Of a stretch of DNA of 64,000 bases, positions 23,201 to 34,888 are shown piece after piece. The notes under the pieces are model-generated. The model was not told the origin of the DNA and ran no database searches. It saw only the letters and a program-made list of their open reading frames with translations. The position numbers and the translations under genes were made by a program. Source of the DNA: Balanoglossus misakiensis (lineage: Eukaryota; Hemichordata); NCBI GenBank assembly GCA_040954595.2, contig CM082595.2, forward strand, positions 6,200,001 to 6,264,000. Reading direction: 5' to 3'. Within the stretch, counting starts at the first letter, position 1. Every line of letters starts with the position of its first letter.

Positions 23201-24354
23201 CTGTGTTTCATGTTAAACTTAGCCTGTCGAATTAAGTGCATGTGTTGTTACCGTCTGCAGCACTCATCACCTCAAAAAACCGTGTACTACAGGCAACGGC
23301 GGATTTATCGATCAATCGCCCATGAGATTATACAAAAAAATTCCGCTCTCGATAACGTTCGTTTGGCGCCAAAGCGCTAGTCTGCCGATCTGAAACTAGA
23401 TGCATCATGATGATACGATTTACGATTATTGTTCAGTTTGTCTCTGTTCTTGGCGATATCAAATAATCAAGTTGGAAACTTAGGTCTAGAAGACAGCCCT
23501 GGGAACGAGGAATACTACTGTTGCCCATAACCACTGGCAGTATGCTAATTTATATTAGTTATTGTGAATGAGTAATTTGGTCACTTGCATAGTGTAGTAT
23601 CTGTAGTAAAATACTTACTTTGTTCTTATCCTGTGAAGCTAGTGATTGAATGTTTTCCGAGCATTCAACGCAGTACCTTGTTGTTTTCAGGGGATAGAGA
23701 CAGAGCCCTCAAACCTCTCGCGACATATCGCCTACTGCGCCACACTTGCCTGTAGGTCGACAAAACTCACACCAGAAAATTGGCCGGGATGGCATGCTAA
23801 ATTGTTAGTGCACGTGGGTGGGTATGATGCCCGAGGAAAAGATATCTATTCAAATGCCGTGCATTCTCGGCATGTTGGTTATGAGGTCAGATTCCTAGTA
23901 ATTTCGAAATAATTGTTGAGCGCAGTTCTCCTGGGATGGTTACTGATGAGTTTATAGGACGCCCTCAGGTTAATGCCCGATTGTCTCCGCTTTATCTTCT
24001 ATCTTTTATCTTTTAAGAGATGAAGTGTCAGCTTATTGGACAGGTGTCATGATTTAATAACAATCTAAAGCGGGTATGTGTGCCGAGATGACAATAGAGG
24101 TCTTGATTTGGACCGTGAGCTTCCCCGATTGCCATCGGTCTTCATAAAAAAATAACACATTTTTCCATGATCGAATTTCGCACCTTACACATAGCTACTG
24201 TACTAAGTAGGTTCACGCAGACAATAGGACGGCGTCCCATCATTTGAACCTCGTTTGTGTGGGTAATTTCTGGTTTGTCACAAGGGGCTAGGATTCATAT
24301 AAACGGTGTTAGTGTGTCCAAAATTAAAAGTGTTCAAAAATGAATTTATGAAGA
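20293..24354. other. Intergenic, 4 kb, no supported gene apart from a TTAA element
   Basis: Short frames only. One TTAA-flanked element is at 21578-21786. A GC-richer patch near 21860-22240 with CACGTG motifs might be a promoter or CpG-rich regulatory region, without clear exons. Confidence 0.4.
21578..21786 (-). mobile_element. TTAA-flanked MITE, family copy 1
   Basis: Starts TTAAAGGTATACGGCCACCT and ends AGGTGACCGTGTACCTTTAA, i.e. inverted repeats directly inside TTAA at both ends. Internal order is reversed relative to the copies at 35578, 40517 and 44430. It is the most diverged of the five copies. Confidence 0.75.
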
Positions 24355-24742
24355 TTTATTGGATATCATGTTTTTCTTAGAAAAGCATAGGTGTTATTTT
24401 TACCGGTCATTCAGACAATTGTGGCAGATTAGCAAGGAAGGCATGCGACAGGTTTATTCGAAGAATGTTGATGAAAATATCGATAAGTGTGACAATTTTC
24501 CTCAGCCATATTTGAGTGCGACACTCGTTTACTATTCATCTCGTTCATACTTGCATATGCAGTCCAAATCAGTGAACAGTTACATGCAGATGTGTACACA
24601 TCTCTCAGTCAGTACACTACTATCTAAACCCTCTGAATCGAAAGTGGGACAATTTTAGCTGATGCTCCATGGCAGAGAAGAGATGAAAGAGTGTACTTCG
24701 GATTTCTTCTTTCCCAGTTTTTCTCAACATTCTAATGTTACG

Positions 24743-27395
24743 TCACCACTCAAAGTCTAATCCACTGTTCTGTAGATGTTCCCGGTAGTAATTCTCGATC
24801 TGTTCATTCTGAGCCGCTGTGAAATAATTTTTCCAGTCCCCAACAGCACCTGTTCAAATAAAAAAGGAGAAAAAACATTCATATCATATCGGCCATGTGT
24901 GAATATTCGTATTTAAGAACCTTGGTGATTTAGGAGAGATAAATTACGATAATTGTTAATTTTTAATAAGAAATTGTCATCGCATCGATTAAAAATATGA
25001 CTTTGTCAGCTAGAACACTGGCTTATTTTGACTTTTTAGGCTGTAAAACCTAAGAGCCTCGATTTTTCGGTAAGAGCCTCGGCTATGCATGAAAATTGTT
25101 CATTTAAATGAGAAATTATCATCACATTGACTATATAATAGCAACTTCCGATTGTTCTTATGTAACTTCTAATTAATATCACAAGCGCACCTTTTCTCAT
25201 GAATGGGCTTACAGTTGAATCCACATCACTCGTGTTTTCACGGTTCACCGCTGGGTTCTTCTTCATGTTATCAAAGGAGCAGTGATTCACAATTTTATCC
25301 ACGGTCTCGGTGTCCAACTCTCTGCCGAGAAAGGACGCTATCTTCAGCACTGTCTCTCGTTCGCCCTGCAAATGTTTAGAAGACCGCGTTAGGATTCAGT
25401 GCAAATGACGTATTGGTGTAGACTCTCTCACAGCCCACGGTTCGCTACGCGCCCTCAACCGTTTGGCAAGGGAGAAGCACTGTTTGGTGTTGTGTCAGAC
25501 TATAAGCCTGCATGGACGACGAGAGGGGCTGTGAGAGAGTCTAGTATTGGTGATGAAATCAGTAATCGGGGGAAAGATCGAAAAATAGAAATTAATCACA
25601 AACATTTCACATTTTAAAGTATTTCTTAACCAGACACTTTACCTTCTTAATATCTTCATACTTGAGAAACAAAATATTGGACTCATTTCTATGTTTCCAC
25701 CATCCGAGACAGTGACTAGCCCATCCACCCCACACAACTGAAAAGAAGGTGTTTTATGCTGTTCAGAGTACAACGCATACACATTGTTTTCTACGAAAGC
25801 AACGTGCACGCGTGAGAATTCCATAGACTGAAATCATGAAAATATGAAATATCTATGCAAAGACATCGCGTCTTTAAAAGTAGACTCTGACAGACAGGAG
25901 CACCCACTACAAACACAATACCCTTCATTTACATGAGCAGAAATTTGTATAGCCATAAGTTGTCATGTAGGACTCTCATGAAAACTTACGTTGATCTTTG
26001 AGATACATTTTGAGAAAATCCTCCCACGATCCTTTGTAATACCCAAAGCAATTGACACATTGATAAAAATGATAATACGATACAGCATTGTCCTTGGGAT
26101 TTCGTCCAACATAGATAACCTGAAAATAAACAAACATGTGATAATGGAAGACTTCGAAACAGAATATATTTTAATGATAAAATGAAATGGTGAATTGCTG
26201 TCAAAGTTAGGCTTGTTTTCAAATACTTTCCTGGTGCCCTGGTATTTGAATTTTATTTTTTCACGGGTGTTAGTAAGACTTGATATTTACTTGTGACGTC
26301 GCTGGTGCTGTGTTGCAATCACTAGATAATGTCATAGGTACATACCTTACTTTTCTTTTCAAATGCTTGACTCGGAAACAGATGAGTTTGGAGGTGTGAT
26401 TTTATAAGTCTTGGAGATGCCATCCTTTCCATTGTCTCTATGTTGTCAAACCTAAATAGAAAAAACAAACAAACAAACAAAGAATTGGCTTAAATTATAC
26501 TGATTTAATGCAGTCAATCTTGTGTGTGATTCCAATAAGAATTCAAATTCTCTCAAAAAGGCGCTTGTGTGTGATTCCAATAAGAATTCAAATTCTCTCA
26601 AAAAGGCGCTTACTTCTGATGTTCGTCGTCATGGAATTCAAGGAAGGGTATCCGTTCCTCTTGTTTCATAATCCCATCATCGCCAAGCTGCTCTGGGTGC
26701 AGCACCATGTCAGCCATTTCCATGACCCAAGTTGTACCTGCAATGATGGTATAGTTGTTATTTAACAAGACATATGGCACAGCAAAAGGAAAGTATATGG
26801 TGTGTCCAGGAAGTTATTACATACCCGAGGCTTATGAGTCCTAGAGGACAATGTGTGGGGACCAATTAGTTTCCGTGTATCATTCCTTCATGGCTAATTT
26901 ATTTTGTGATACGATCCAATGTGGCAGCTAAATATAAACATAAACAGTTACATATACATAACACCCCCCTTCCCTGCGTTTCGTTCAGCATGACTGATTT
27001 GGTCTGTTGGTGTGTTGGACTGAATGTACACTGTGGATACATCACATGACACTCATGATAGCAGCGACCTTTTCATTAAAAGTCAATATACTCATGCCTC
27101 TGATCTGATAGCGAACAGGCTAGACGTCCCTGCCTATGGTGCTCTGTCTATGTTGAATCAAACCTGGCTTTCCACCATATCTATATACACATGTACTATA
27201 CTTACCTTACTTCAAGGAAAACTTACCTGACTTTGGATACGTGACGACAAACACGTCATCCTCCCTGCATTCGATGGAATCTCGGTTTTCCAGGACGCTT
27301 CGTCTCACCTGCTTGCAGAACAGAACGCCTTCGTAGATGTACTGTCCGGGAACTCTATGAGGTTGTTCGCTGCAGGACGCGTCAAGTTTCTCCAT
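24743..27395 (-). CDS. Cytosolic sulfotransferase, copy 1, complete
   Basis: Seven exons: 27395-27227, 26737-26614, 26451-26346, 26119-25990, 25737-25643, 25365-25191 and 24849-24743 (TGA), in frame, 301 aa, a normal SULT length. The PAPS 5'-phosphosulfate loop TYPKSGTTW is at 52-60 (split by intron 1), the catalytic His is H117 in IKSHLQTH, the 3'-phosphate site YVGRNPKDNAVSYYHF is at 136-151, and the C-terminal signature RKGAVGDWKNYFT is at 265-277. It should move sulfate from PAPS to hydroxyls or amines of small molecules in the cytosol; the acceptor is unknown. The start is the first ATG after an in-frame stop. It is paired head-to-tail with the copy at 28914-32525, with identical intron positions. 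A likely AATAAA is at 24360-24355. Confidence 0.95.
25410..25552 (-). mobile_element. TAGACTCTCTCACAGCCC MITE, copy 2
   Basis: The element (25419-25543) has TAGACTCTCTCACAGCCC at one end and GGGCTGTGAGAGAGTCTA at the other. Flanking 9-bp direct repeats GTATTGGTG (25410-25418 and 25544-25552) are the exact reverse complement of those of the copy at 2520-2693. It sits in an intron of sulfotransferase copy 1 in the opposite orientation. Confidence 0.8.
26519..26610. repeat. 46-bp tandem duplication next to a splice donor
   Basis: TTGTGTGTGATTCCAATAAG and the following bases to AAAAAGGCGC occur twice in direct, essentially identical tandem. The second copy abuts the donor of sulfotransferase exon 2 (exon ends 26614), so intronic sequence just past the donor was duplicated. 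Confidence 0.85.
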
Positions 27396-27666
27396 CGCAC
27401 TTCGGTGGGGGTCAACGCCACAGCCAAAGTCACCCCTTGATAGTTAAATTCGACACAGACCCCGTAGATAAATATGAGCACGGGGGAAGACAATTTCATA
27501 TGTCTGTGATTCACTCGAAAGAGGAGGCACGGATATCGCTTCCTATACCACCAAGCTGGAGGTTTCAAATGACCTCCTGAGTGTCAGATACTTCTTGTGG
27601 CAAAGGGGAATTCGGGTCAGTGGGGAGCGTGGCGCGGCGTACAGAGCAAGCGGAAAGATGTGTTCT

Positions 27667-27989
27667 CAAGGTTCTTAGATAGGATTTTATACACGTGGCC
27701 GATCATCAAGGTTCTTAGATAGGATTTTATTCACGTGGCCGATCATCCAGGTTCTTAGATAGGATTTTGTACACGTGGCCGATCATCCAGGTTCTTAGAT
27801 AGGATTTTATACACGTGGCCCATCATCAAGGTTCTTAGATAGGATTTTATACACGTGGCCGATCATCAAGGTTCTTAAATAGGATGTTATACATGGCCGA
27901 TGTCATCAAGGTTCTTAAATAGGATTTTATACACTTGGCCGATCATCAAGGTTCTTAGATAGGATTTTATACACGTGGCCGATCATCAA
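27667..27989. repeat. 40-bp minisatellite, 8 units
   Basis: Eight head-to-tail units beginning GGTTCTTAGATAGGATTTTA and ending CACGTGGCCGATCATCAA, with few substitutions. It lies upstream of the start codon of sulfotransferase copy 1 (27395), between the two sulfotransferase genes. Confidence 0.95.
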
Positions 27990-28792
27990 TTAAATTGTGA
28001 CATATTATATAGACTTTGATTGTAGCATATTATTGTTTGATCCCACACGCGTGGTTATTTGCGAGTTATGATATCACGGTTTGACCCTTGACCCATCACT
28101 TTGACACCTTTTATTTGGTGCAAGAGTACCCTAGACAAAACTACAACTGAAAATAAACATGTACAATATTTTTGTTGATGGTGGGCGTGGCTCCCAAATG
28201 TCTGAATTTTTCGAAGGCACTCTCTATTGGAGCATTATTAAGAGAGCCAAGATCATAACAGTCGACGTTCTGTGGTGAGGGTACAATCCTCACATCACGT
28301 TCGGAGGAATACGGGCTTGAGATGGGGCAGAAACGAATATCAGACAAGTTATTCATATAATAAAATCCATTTATTCAATTTGACATGTCTCAGACAATAC
28401 CAGCTACCGATGTAGAAAACACCGTATAAAAAGTTTGCTGGACATTGACTTTCGAGAATTCCAAGAATTGTATAAAGTGTTTGAACTTCTTTAAAAATTT
28501 CCTTTAATACGCACCGTAAATGCAGTTTACTGTCAACTGCTTTTAAAATTCTGCACCAATGGCAACATTTCCGTTTAATATGCTGAACGAAATAACGTTT
28601 CATCCCGGGACGCGAAAGGTGAACATCAGAGTTCGAACATGTCACCTCGTACAAACAAAACCACGCGCAAAACCGCAAAGTGAATTACATGTACATAAAC
28701 TCTTATGTGTGCATTTGTCGACGTGGGTTTGTTTACACAACGGTCAAGCGATTTTATCAGAAGCATGTAGCAGACGAGTCGGCGTCCGACAT

Positions 28793-28798
28793 TTTATT
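28793..28798 (-). terminator. Poly(A) signal of sulfotransferase copy 2
   Basis: AATAAA on the minus strand, 116 bp after the stop codon at 28914-28916. Confidence 0.5.
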
Positions 28799-28913
28799 CA
28801 GTGAGTGCGTCTCCGATAATCTGCTACCTTGAAATAGATGATTCAGTCTCAGAACTCTCGATTTACACATTTTTAATGATGCTTTCCTCCGTGGTTTGCT
28901 GTCTTCATTCTTG

Positions 28914-31900
28914 TCACCACTCAAACTCCAGATCACTGTTGCCAAGACGTTCATGATAGTACTTCTCCATCTCTTCATTTTGAGCCACGGTGAAGTGGTT
29001 TTTCCAGTCACCGACTATACCTTTTTATTCAAGAGAGAGAAAATAAAGTTTTTAGCATTTATCCCTTGCATTCCATCTTATTGTGTTTTATGCTAATTCC
29101 AGGCAGTGTTAACCATGTCACGTGACCAAATTGTTTGTGGCGCCCACCTTTTCTCATAAATGGACTGACGGACGAATCCACGTCCGTCGCGTTTTCCCGG
29201 TTCACGGCTGGATTGTTCCTCATGTTCTCAAAGGAGCAATACTCCACAACTCTATCCACGGTCTGGCTGTCCGCCTTTATGCCCAGAAACGATGCTATCT
29301 TCTCCACTGTGCCCCTCTCGTCCTGCCAAAGTTAATGAGACTTTTAACACTCACACATTACATCATTAGAAGCAAAAGCTGATGGGTTAAAAACGAAATA
29401 CCCGATGAAAATACATGATACACGAAATAATGAATTTTAATGTATGTATGTATGTATGTATGTATGTATGTATGTATGTATGTATGTATGTATGTTTTAA
29501 TGTATGTATGTATGTATGTATGTATGTTTTAATGTATGTATGTATGTATGTATGTATGTATGTATGTATGTATGTATGTATGTATGTATGTATGTATGTA
29601 TGTATGTATGTATGTATGTATGTATGTATGTATGTATGTATGTATGTATGTATGTATGTATGTATGTATGTATGTATGTATGTATGTATGTATGTATGTA
29701 TGTATGTATGTATGTATGTATGTATGTATGTATGTATGTATGTATGTATGTATGTACATGTATGTATGTATGTATGTATGTATGTATGTATGTATGTATG
29801 TATGTATGTATGTATGTATGTATGTATGTATGTATGTATGTATGTATGTATGTATGTATGTATGTATGTATGTATGTATGTATGTATGTATGTATGTATG
29901 TATGTATGTATGTATGTATGTATGTATGTATGTATGTATGTATGTATGTATGCAGTGTGACAGAGGAAATATGTTTTGCAGTATTCATATATGTAGCTTA
30001 GCTGAAACTTTTCAGCCAAGCTAAGTAGTTTGCTGTTATATTTTGACAATTATTTGTATTTCACCTTCTTGACATCTTCATACTTGAGAAACAAAACATT
30101 GGGTTCATGACTGTGTTTCCACCATCCCAGATTATGACTTGCCCAGCCACCCCAGTTAACTGAAAGAAAAAAGTCATTACAAGTTGAGATTAAATTAATT
30201 GCAGCTTGCCTTTTGCTCAATTTCAGAATGTACTATCAACATTGTCACTTCACCTCAAAAAGGTGCCGGATCATCAACCCAGTGTTCAGGCCATGACCAG
30301 CGGGACTGTAAACTCAAAAAGGTCACCTCATCCGGGGATATCGCTTGCGCTCGGGATGACGACCGCCATTTTGATTTTCAGGTGAGTGGGGTTTTTATCA
30401 CATTTTACAAGTGTACTAACAACTTACTATGGTCTTTCATGTACATTTGAAGGAAATCACTCCATGACCCCTTGTAATATCCAAAAGCAGATGTACTTTT
30501 ATAGAAATAGTAATAAGATACAGCGTTATCTTTAGGATTTCTGCCAACATATATAATCTGAAAATAACAAAAAAATGTGTGACATTACTTAGTATCAAAG
30601 TTACAAGAGAATAAAAATGATTACTGAAATTTCGGCAATCGGGTAAACCATGACGCACGTGTCAATCGCTTGAAGGGGGGGGGGGTGGCATTAGCATGCA
30701 GTCATTTTAATTGGGTTATCAATCCCCTACTCTGTGATATCCCGGATGCAACTTTAAAGCGGAATGTCGTCAGAACTGCACATGCGCGAATTTTCTGCTC
30801 ATAAACATACCACCGAGATTGTTCCCACTGTACACGACACACGCTTTTCTACCAAAGAGTAATGCTATAGTGCTGGCGTATGTGTGCCGCACAGAATTTA
30901 CACATTATTTAAGTTATTCGCCCATAGACACGTACTTTACTCTTCTTTTCAAATGCCTGACTTGGAAACAACTGTGTCGGAAGATGGGATTTTATGAGCC
31001 TTGGAGATGCCATGTTCTTCATGTTTTCTACATGATCAATTCTTGATGAAAAAAAAACAAGAATAACGTTCACAATTTATGTAGGTGAATCAGTCTGATG
31101 ATGTCTGAGGTGGAACTTCGCATTATCTTGGCAGTATTAAACTACTTGTACGTTTCTTCTTCGGTTCCCTCTAAGCGTGCTGAAATGTCCTGTGTTAAGT
31201 TAATCAAAATAGCCTATAATTTAATTGTTGATCATATCAGTGTTTCTGTGAACGTGTACACAGCCTTCGTGTAATATATACTATCTCCTCATTCCAAGTA
31301 AATGAATAAACAAAAAAATAAATTAATTAATTATTTAATTAATCCTAGATGCGTTACTTACGTATAGTTGTTCGGATCATGGAATTCCAGAAAAGGGATC
31401 CTTTCTTCTTGTCCAGTGATTCCCCCGTTCAGTTGTTGTGGATGCATCAGCAAGTCTGTCATAGCTAAGATCCATGTTGTACCTGTAAGATGATGAGGTT
31501 AGTTTTCCAGAGCAGTTCTTAAAATAGTTGGAAACTGTTGTCTGGTATTATTATTACACAAGTACGAGGAAGTGTTTGCATGAATGGGCACTTGCGATAT
31601 GAAACTCGGGCACGATTTAAATCAAACCCTGGTGTCAGAATTATCCACAAAACGCTATATCTCGATTAGGTAAGGTAACATTCTATTCAACTAATGTCTA
31701 GAAAAATTTGTGCTTAGTAAAGAGGTGTCCTGATTAGAGAGGTGTTTGTAATAACAGGTTCCTCTAGCTAGATACCATAAAGTGAACATTTTGTGAGTTC
31801 ATGCCCAGACTTCGTTTAACGACATATCCCTTGATATTCCTAACAATAAACAGGTTCAGAGATCTTTACTCAAGAAACTCCGTCCATATTTAATGTATTA

Positions 31901-32525
31901 TCCGGTTGGCCTGACCTATTGTACTTCTTTATTTGCAATCAAGTTCAGGTCAATTGCATGCCCCTGGTTTAGCTAATATTTAATCTCGACTGGAATCATG
32001 GAAGTACCACCTGCTAGAATAATGTTGAGAACATTTTACTCGCTTATTTTGGTACATCCTCCAATTGCAACACGTCGGCAGTCTGCAAAAGTTTTAGGTC
32101 TACAACTAGTCGACACTACTTCACTGTATTATACTCGAGAAAACTTCGGCCTATTTGCATAAGATTGTACACAATCGATGGAACGACATACAGCCCCTTT
32201 GATATGGAAAGAGGGCTGACCAGCAGTCTGTTACTTAATCACAAGGCTTTAGCGAATTTTGTTCGGTCAACACACACGACAATCATTTGACTAATCAACT
32301 CTAATACGTCCATGGACAATTAACGAGTGATCGCTCGAAGTCACACTTTTCATTTTTCAACTTGCCTGACTTCGGGTACGTCACAACGAAAACGTCATCC
32401 TCCCTGCACTCGATCGAATCGCGTGATTCCAAGACTCCTTGTCTCACAATCTCACTGAACAGAACGCCTTTGTAGACGTACTGTCCAGGCAGCCTGTGCT
32501 CGAAATCCTGCTCGCTCGCCTCCAT
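28914..32525 (-). CDS. Cytosolic sulfotransferase, copy 2, complete
   Basis: Seven exons: 32525-32366, 31482-31362, 31041-30936, 30557-30428, 30159-30065, 29322-29148 and 29020-28914, in frame, 297 aa. It has the same motifs as copy 1: TYPKSGTTW across intron 1, catalytic His in IKSHLPTQ, YVGRNPKDNAVSYYYF, and RKGIVGDWKNHFT at the C-terminus. Exons 3-7 have exactly the same lengths as in copy 1 (106, 130, 95, 175, 107 bp), so the pair arose by tandem duplication. Intron 1 has a GC-AG boundary (TCAG|GCAAGT), where copy 1 has GTAAGT. The ATG at 32525 has a good context (GACCATGG). Function as for copy 1: sulfate transfer from PAPS, acceptor unknown. Confidence 0.93.
29441..29952. repeat. (TGTA)n microsatellite, ~510 bp
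   Basis: Almost pure TGTA repeats, interrupted by two TTTTAATGTA blocks near the left end and one TGTACATGTA. It fills most of the intron between exons 6 and 5 of sulfotransferase copy 2. Long open frames through it are artefacts. Confidence 0.98.
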
Positions 32526-34761
32526 GGTCAAATCTCTTAGTACCTCCGTGGTCAATGCTGTTCATTCACTGTCACAGCTTCCGGGCCTACTGGCCTTGAT
32601 CCTTGAACTCGGCCATTGTGACGCCAGGCCTGAGTACCGGTAGATCATCTGCATACAACCGACCCAGTGTGGTACACTGTGGGAGGGTTATATCATAGGG
32701 AGCTTAGGAAATGTTGTTGTCTTATAAGACGGGAGTGACGTTGGGCGACCTAGGTCGTGTTTTCCACGATTATGTTTTTTACAGTTATCTACAACATCGA
32801 CAACATAGTAAGAAATGACACATTGATTTTTTTTAATTTTTTTTATTATCAATCTTAACATCAACAATACCAACAACAACATTTCCTAAGCTCCCAACGG
32901 TTATATAATTGATGGACGCGGCCTTGAGTTTTGGTGGTCGTAATGGTGGTAGGGGATCGTGAACTCCGAAATGTTCCAAATGAAACTGACAGCGCTCATA
33001 TAGGCCTGCAGTTTCCCCTGTGCTAATGAGTGGAATTGATCATGCACTCACCTGATGTAGGATTCAGCTCCCACCATCAGGGCTTATAAGGTCCATATTT
33101 GGGTTGCAATGTTTTAATTACTTTCTACTTGCAATGATGGTATTGCATACTGAGTGATCGAGTGACAATTCTGTCAGAATTGTTTTTGTCTAGCCTAGAT
33201 CAAGCCGTATTTTTTCCGCTTTGCTTCCAAAACTAGTTAAAAAGTTTTGTAAGCAAAGCAGAAAAATACGGATACATACTAGGCTAGTTTTTGTCATTCT
33301 TGGCAAATCTCCTATCAAAACACCGAACCATGGGAACAAGCATGAATGCCAACTGGACACAAAAATGTCTGATTCAGTTGTCTGCTTTACAGGTTCATAA
33401 TAGTTTCCAAGGTGAAGGGTTCTGGAATATGTGTTCAGTATATACAGGTTTCCAGATTTGACAAGGTTTGATTTAGGCACGTTTATTTTTAATGTAAAGA
33501 TAAAGTTCTCGTTGATCTACATCACAGACTGGCACGAAAGACCAAACAAAAACAAAAAACACAATGTTTCCGAAATGTCTGGTGTACAGCATTCTGGTAT
33601 CTTAAAAAAACTTCCCAATATTTAAAATTTGAACATGAGTGATAAGAGTACACAATCACCAATTCACTATCGATTTCAATCAAATATTATTTTCTCACAT
33701 AAACATTAATAACTGAACCATTATTTATGATTCATCTGCACCTGTTTGAATTACAGTGGTCTTTTTGGCAAGATGATGCAATACTGTTTCGCATGAAGTA
33801 CTTCAAAATCCAGTAAGGCACACATTATTCCACTATTAATTCCACTCCAGCATGGACTTTATAAAATATGAGACATTAGCAAGAAAGGCACATGCAAAGT
33901 TTCCTGAAAATTTCCCTGTTGCACTTAATGAAGGATTTGTTTTAAAACAGCTGTTTATTTTAATGCATGTGGCACATGAGCAGTTTATACAAGCAGGTAA
34001 TCTGTTCTGTGAATCATTTTACACGATAGTTTACAACCACGATTATAATAAAATGTTTAAAGCCCTGATTCTCGCACATTTGTTGGCATGTATTTGACCG
34101 CTTGATTCAGTACAGTTCCCATCATTGCCACTGTATCTTTGTCACTGTGAGTTGTGTACTATTTATTTCTTCACAATATTTACTTGTAGCAACTCTCAAT
34201 AGCTACAAAACTTAAATAGTACAATACATTGACAATGCTATGCCTTTCAATAGGCCACTTTTATGACCCCTGTGTGACCCCTACATCCTGGCATTTGGTG
34301 AGAGTTTACCATTTGGGTTTAAACTCAGGAACAGTCGACCATAATCTTTCTAAATCCACTCTAACTCATCGCGAAATCAGCTCTATGGTTAGGAGTTGTA
34401 AGTTTATGTACTGCTCACTTAATGACAAATATTTCTTCAAATTACATATTCAAGGATGTGTTATCACATCATAAATAGTTAGTATATTGTTACAATTCAT
34501 TATTAGTTTATTTTATTCATTTCATTTTACGGAGAAAAAAGTTACAATTGCAAAATATACACAAAAATTCTCCACAGCCAACTCTACAAGTTTCATATGC
34601 AAAAAATCAGTTTTCAGTTTCCATGGCAATTTGGGATTAAAAGAAAGAGCTTAGACATTCCTAACTATTGTTAAAATTACTGTACTTTTACAATAACTAC
34701 TGCAGTGAAACCTATTTATATTTTGTTTCGGAGTTATAAAAAATAATTTTATGTGTAATAC
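32526..34761. other. Intergenic, no supported gene
   Basis: Between the sulfotransferase pair and the fusion gene only short frames are seen, plus one fold-back element at 33182-33295. The stretch is AT-rich. Confidence 0.45.
33182..33295. mobile_element. Fold-back hairpin element with 9-bp target duplication
   Basis: Element 33191-33286 begins TAGCCTAG and ends CTAGGCTA. The two ~44-bp arms (sharing CGTATTTTT and GCTTTGCTT) fold on each other around AGTTAAAA. Identical GTTTTTGTC direct repeats flank it at 33182-33190 and 33287-33295. Confidence 0.8.
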
Positions 34762-34767
34762 TTTATT
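34762..34767 (-). terminator. Poly(A) signal of the JmjC-AKR-PQQ gene
   Basis: AATAAA on the minus strand, about 120 bp past the stop codon at 34889-34891. Confidence 0.55.
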
Positions 34768-34888
34768 CTTCTGTTTGTACTGTCAATGTGTAAACATCTC
34801 AACCCCAAAGAGCAGATTAGATTAGTCTGATAAGACTGCAACTTCGACATGCCTGCTGGGTCAACTTAGCATTTTTTCCCAACCATCC

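Noticed and set aside
29387-30049. Open frames up to 220 codons rich in IHTY or MYVC repeats
   Set aside because: They are translations of the TGTA/CATA microsatellite in every frame. The same applies to 9401-9754, 18711-19274 and 57055-57373.
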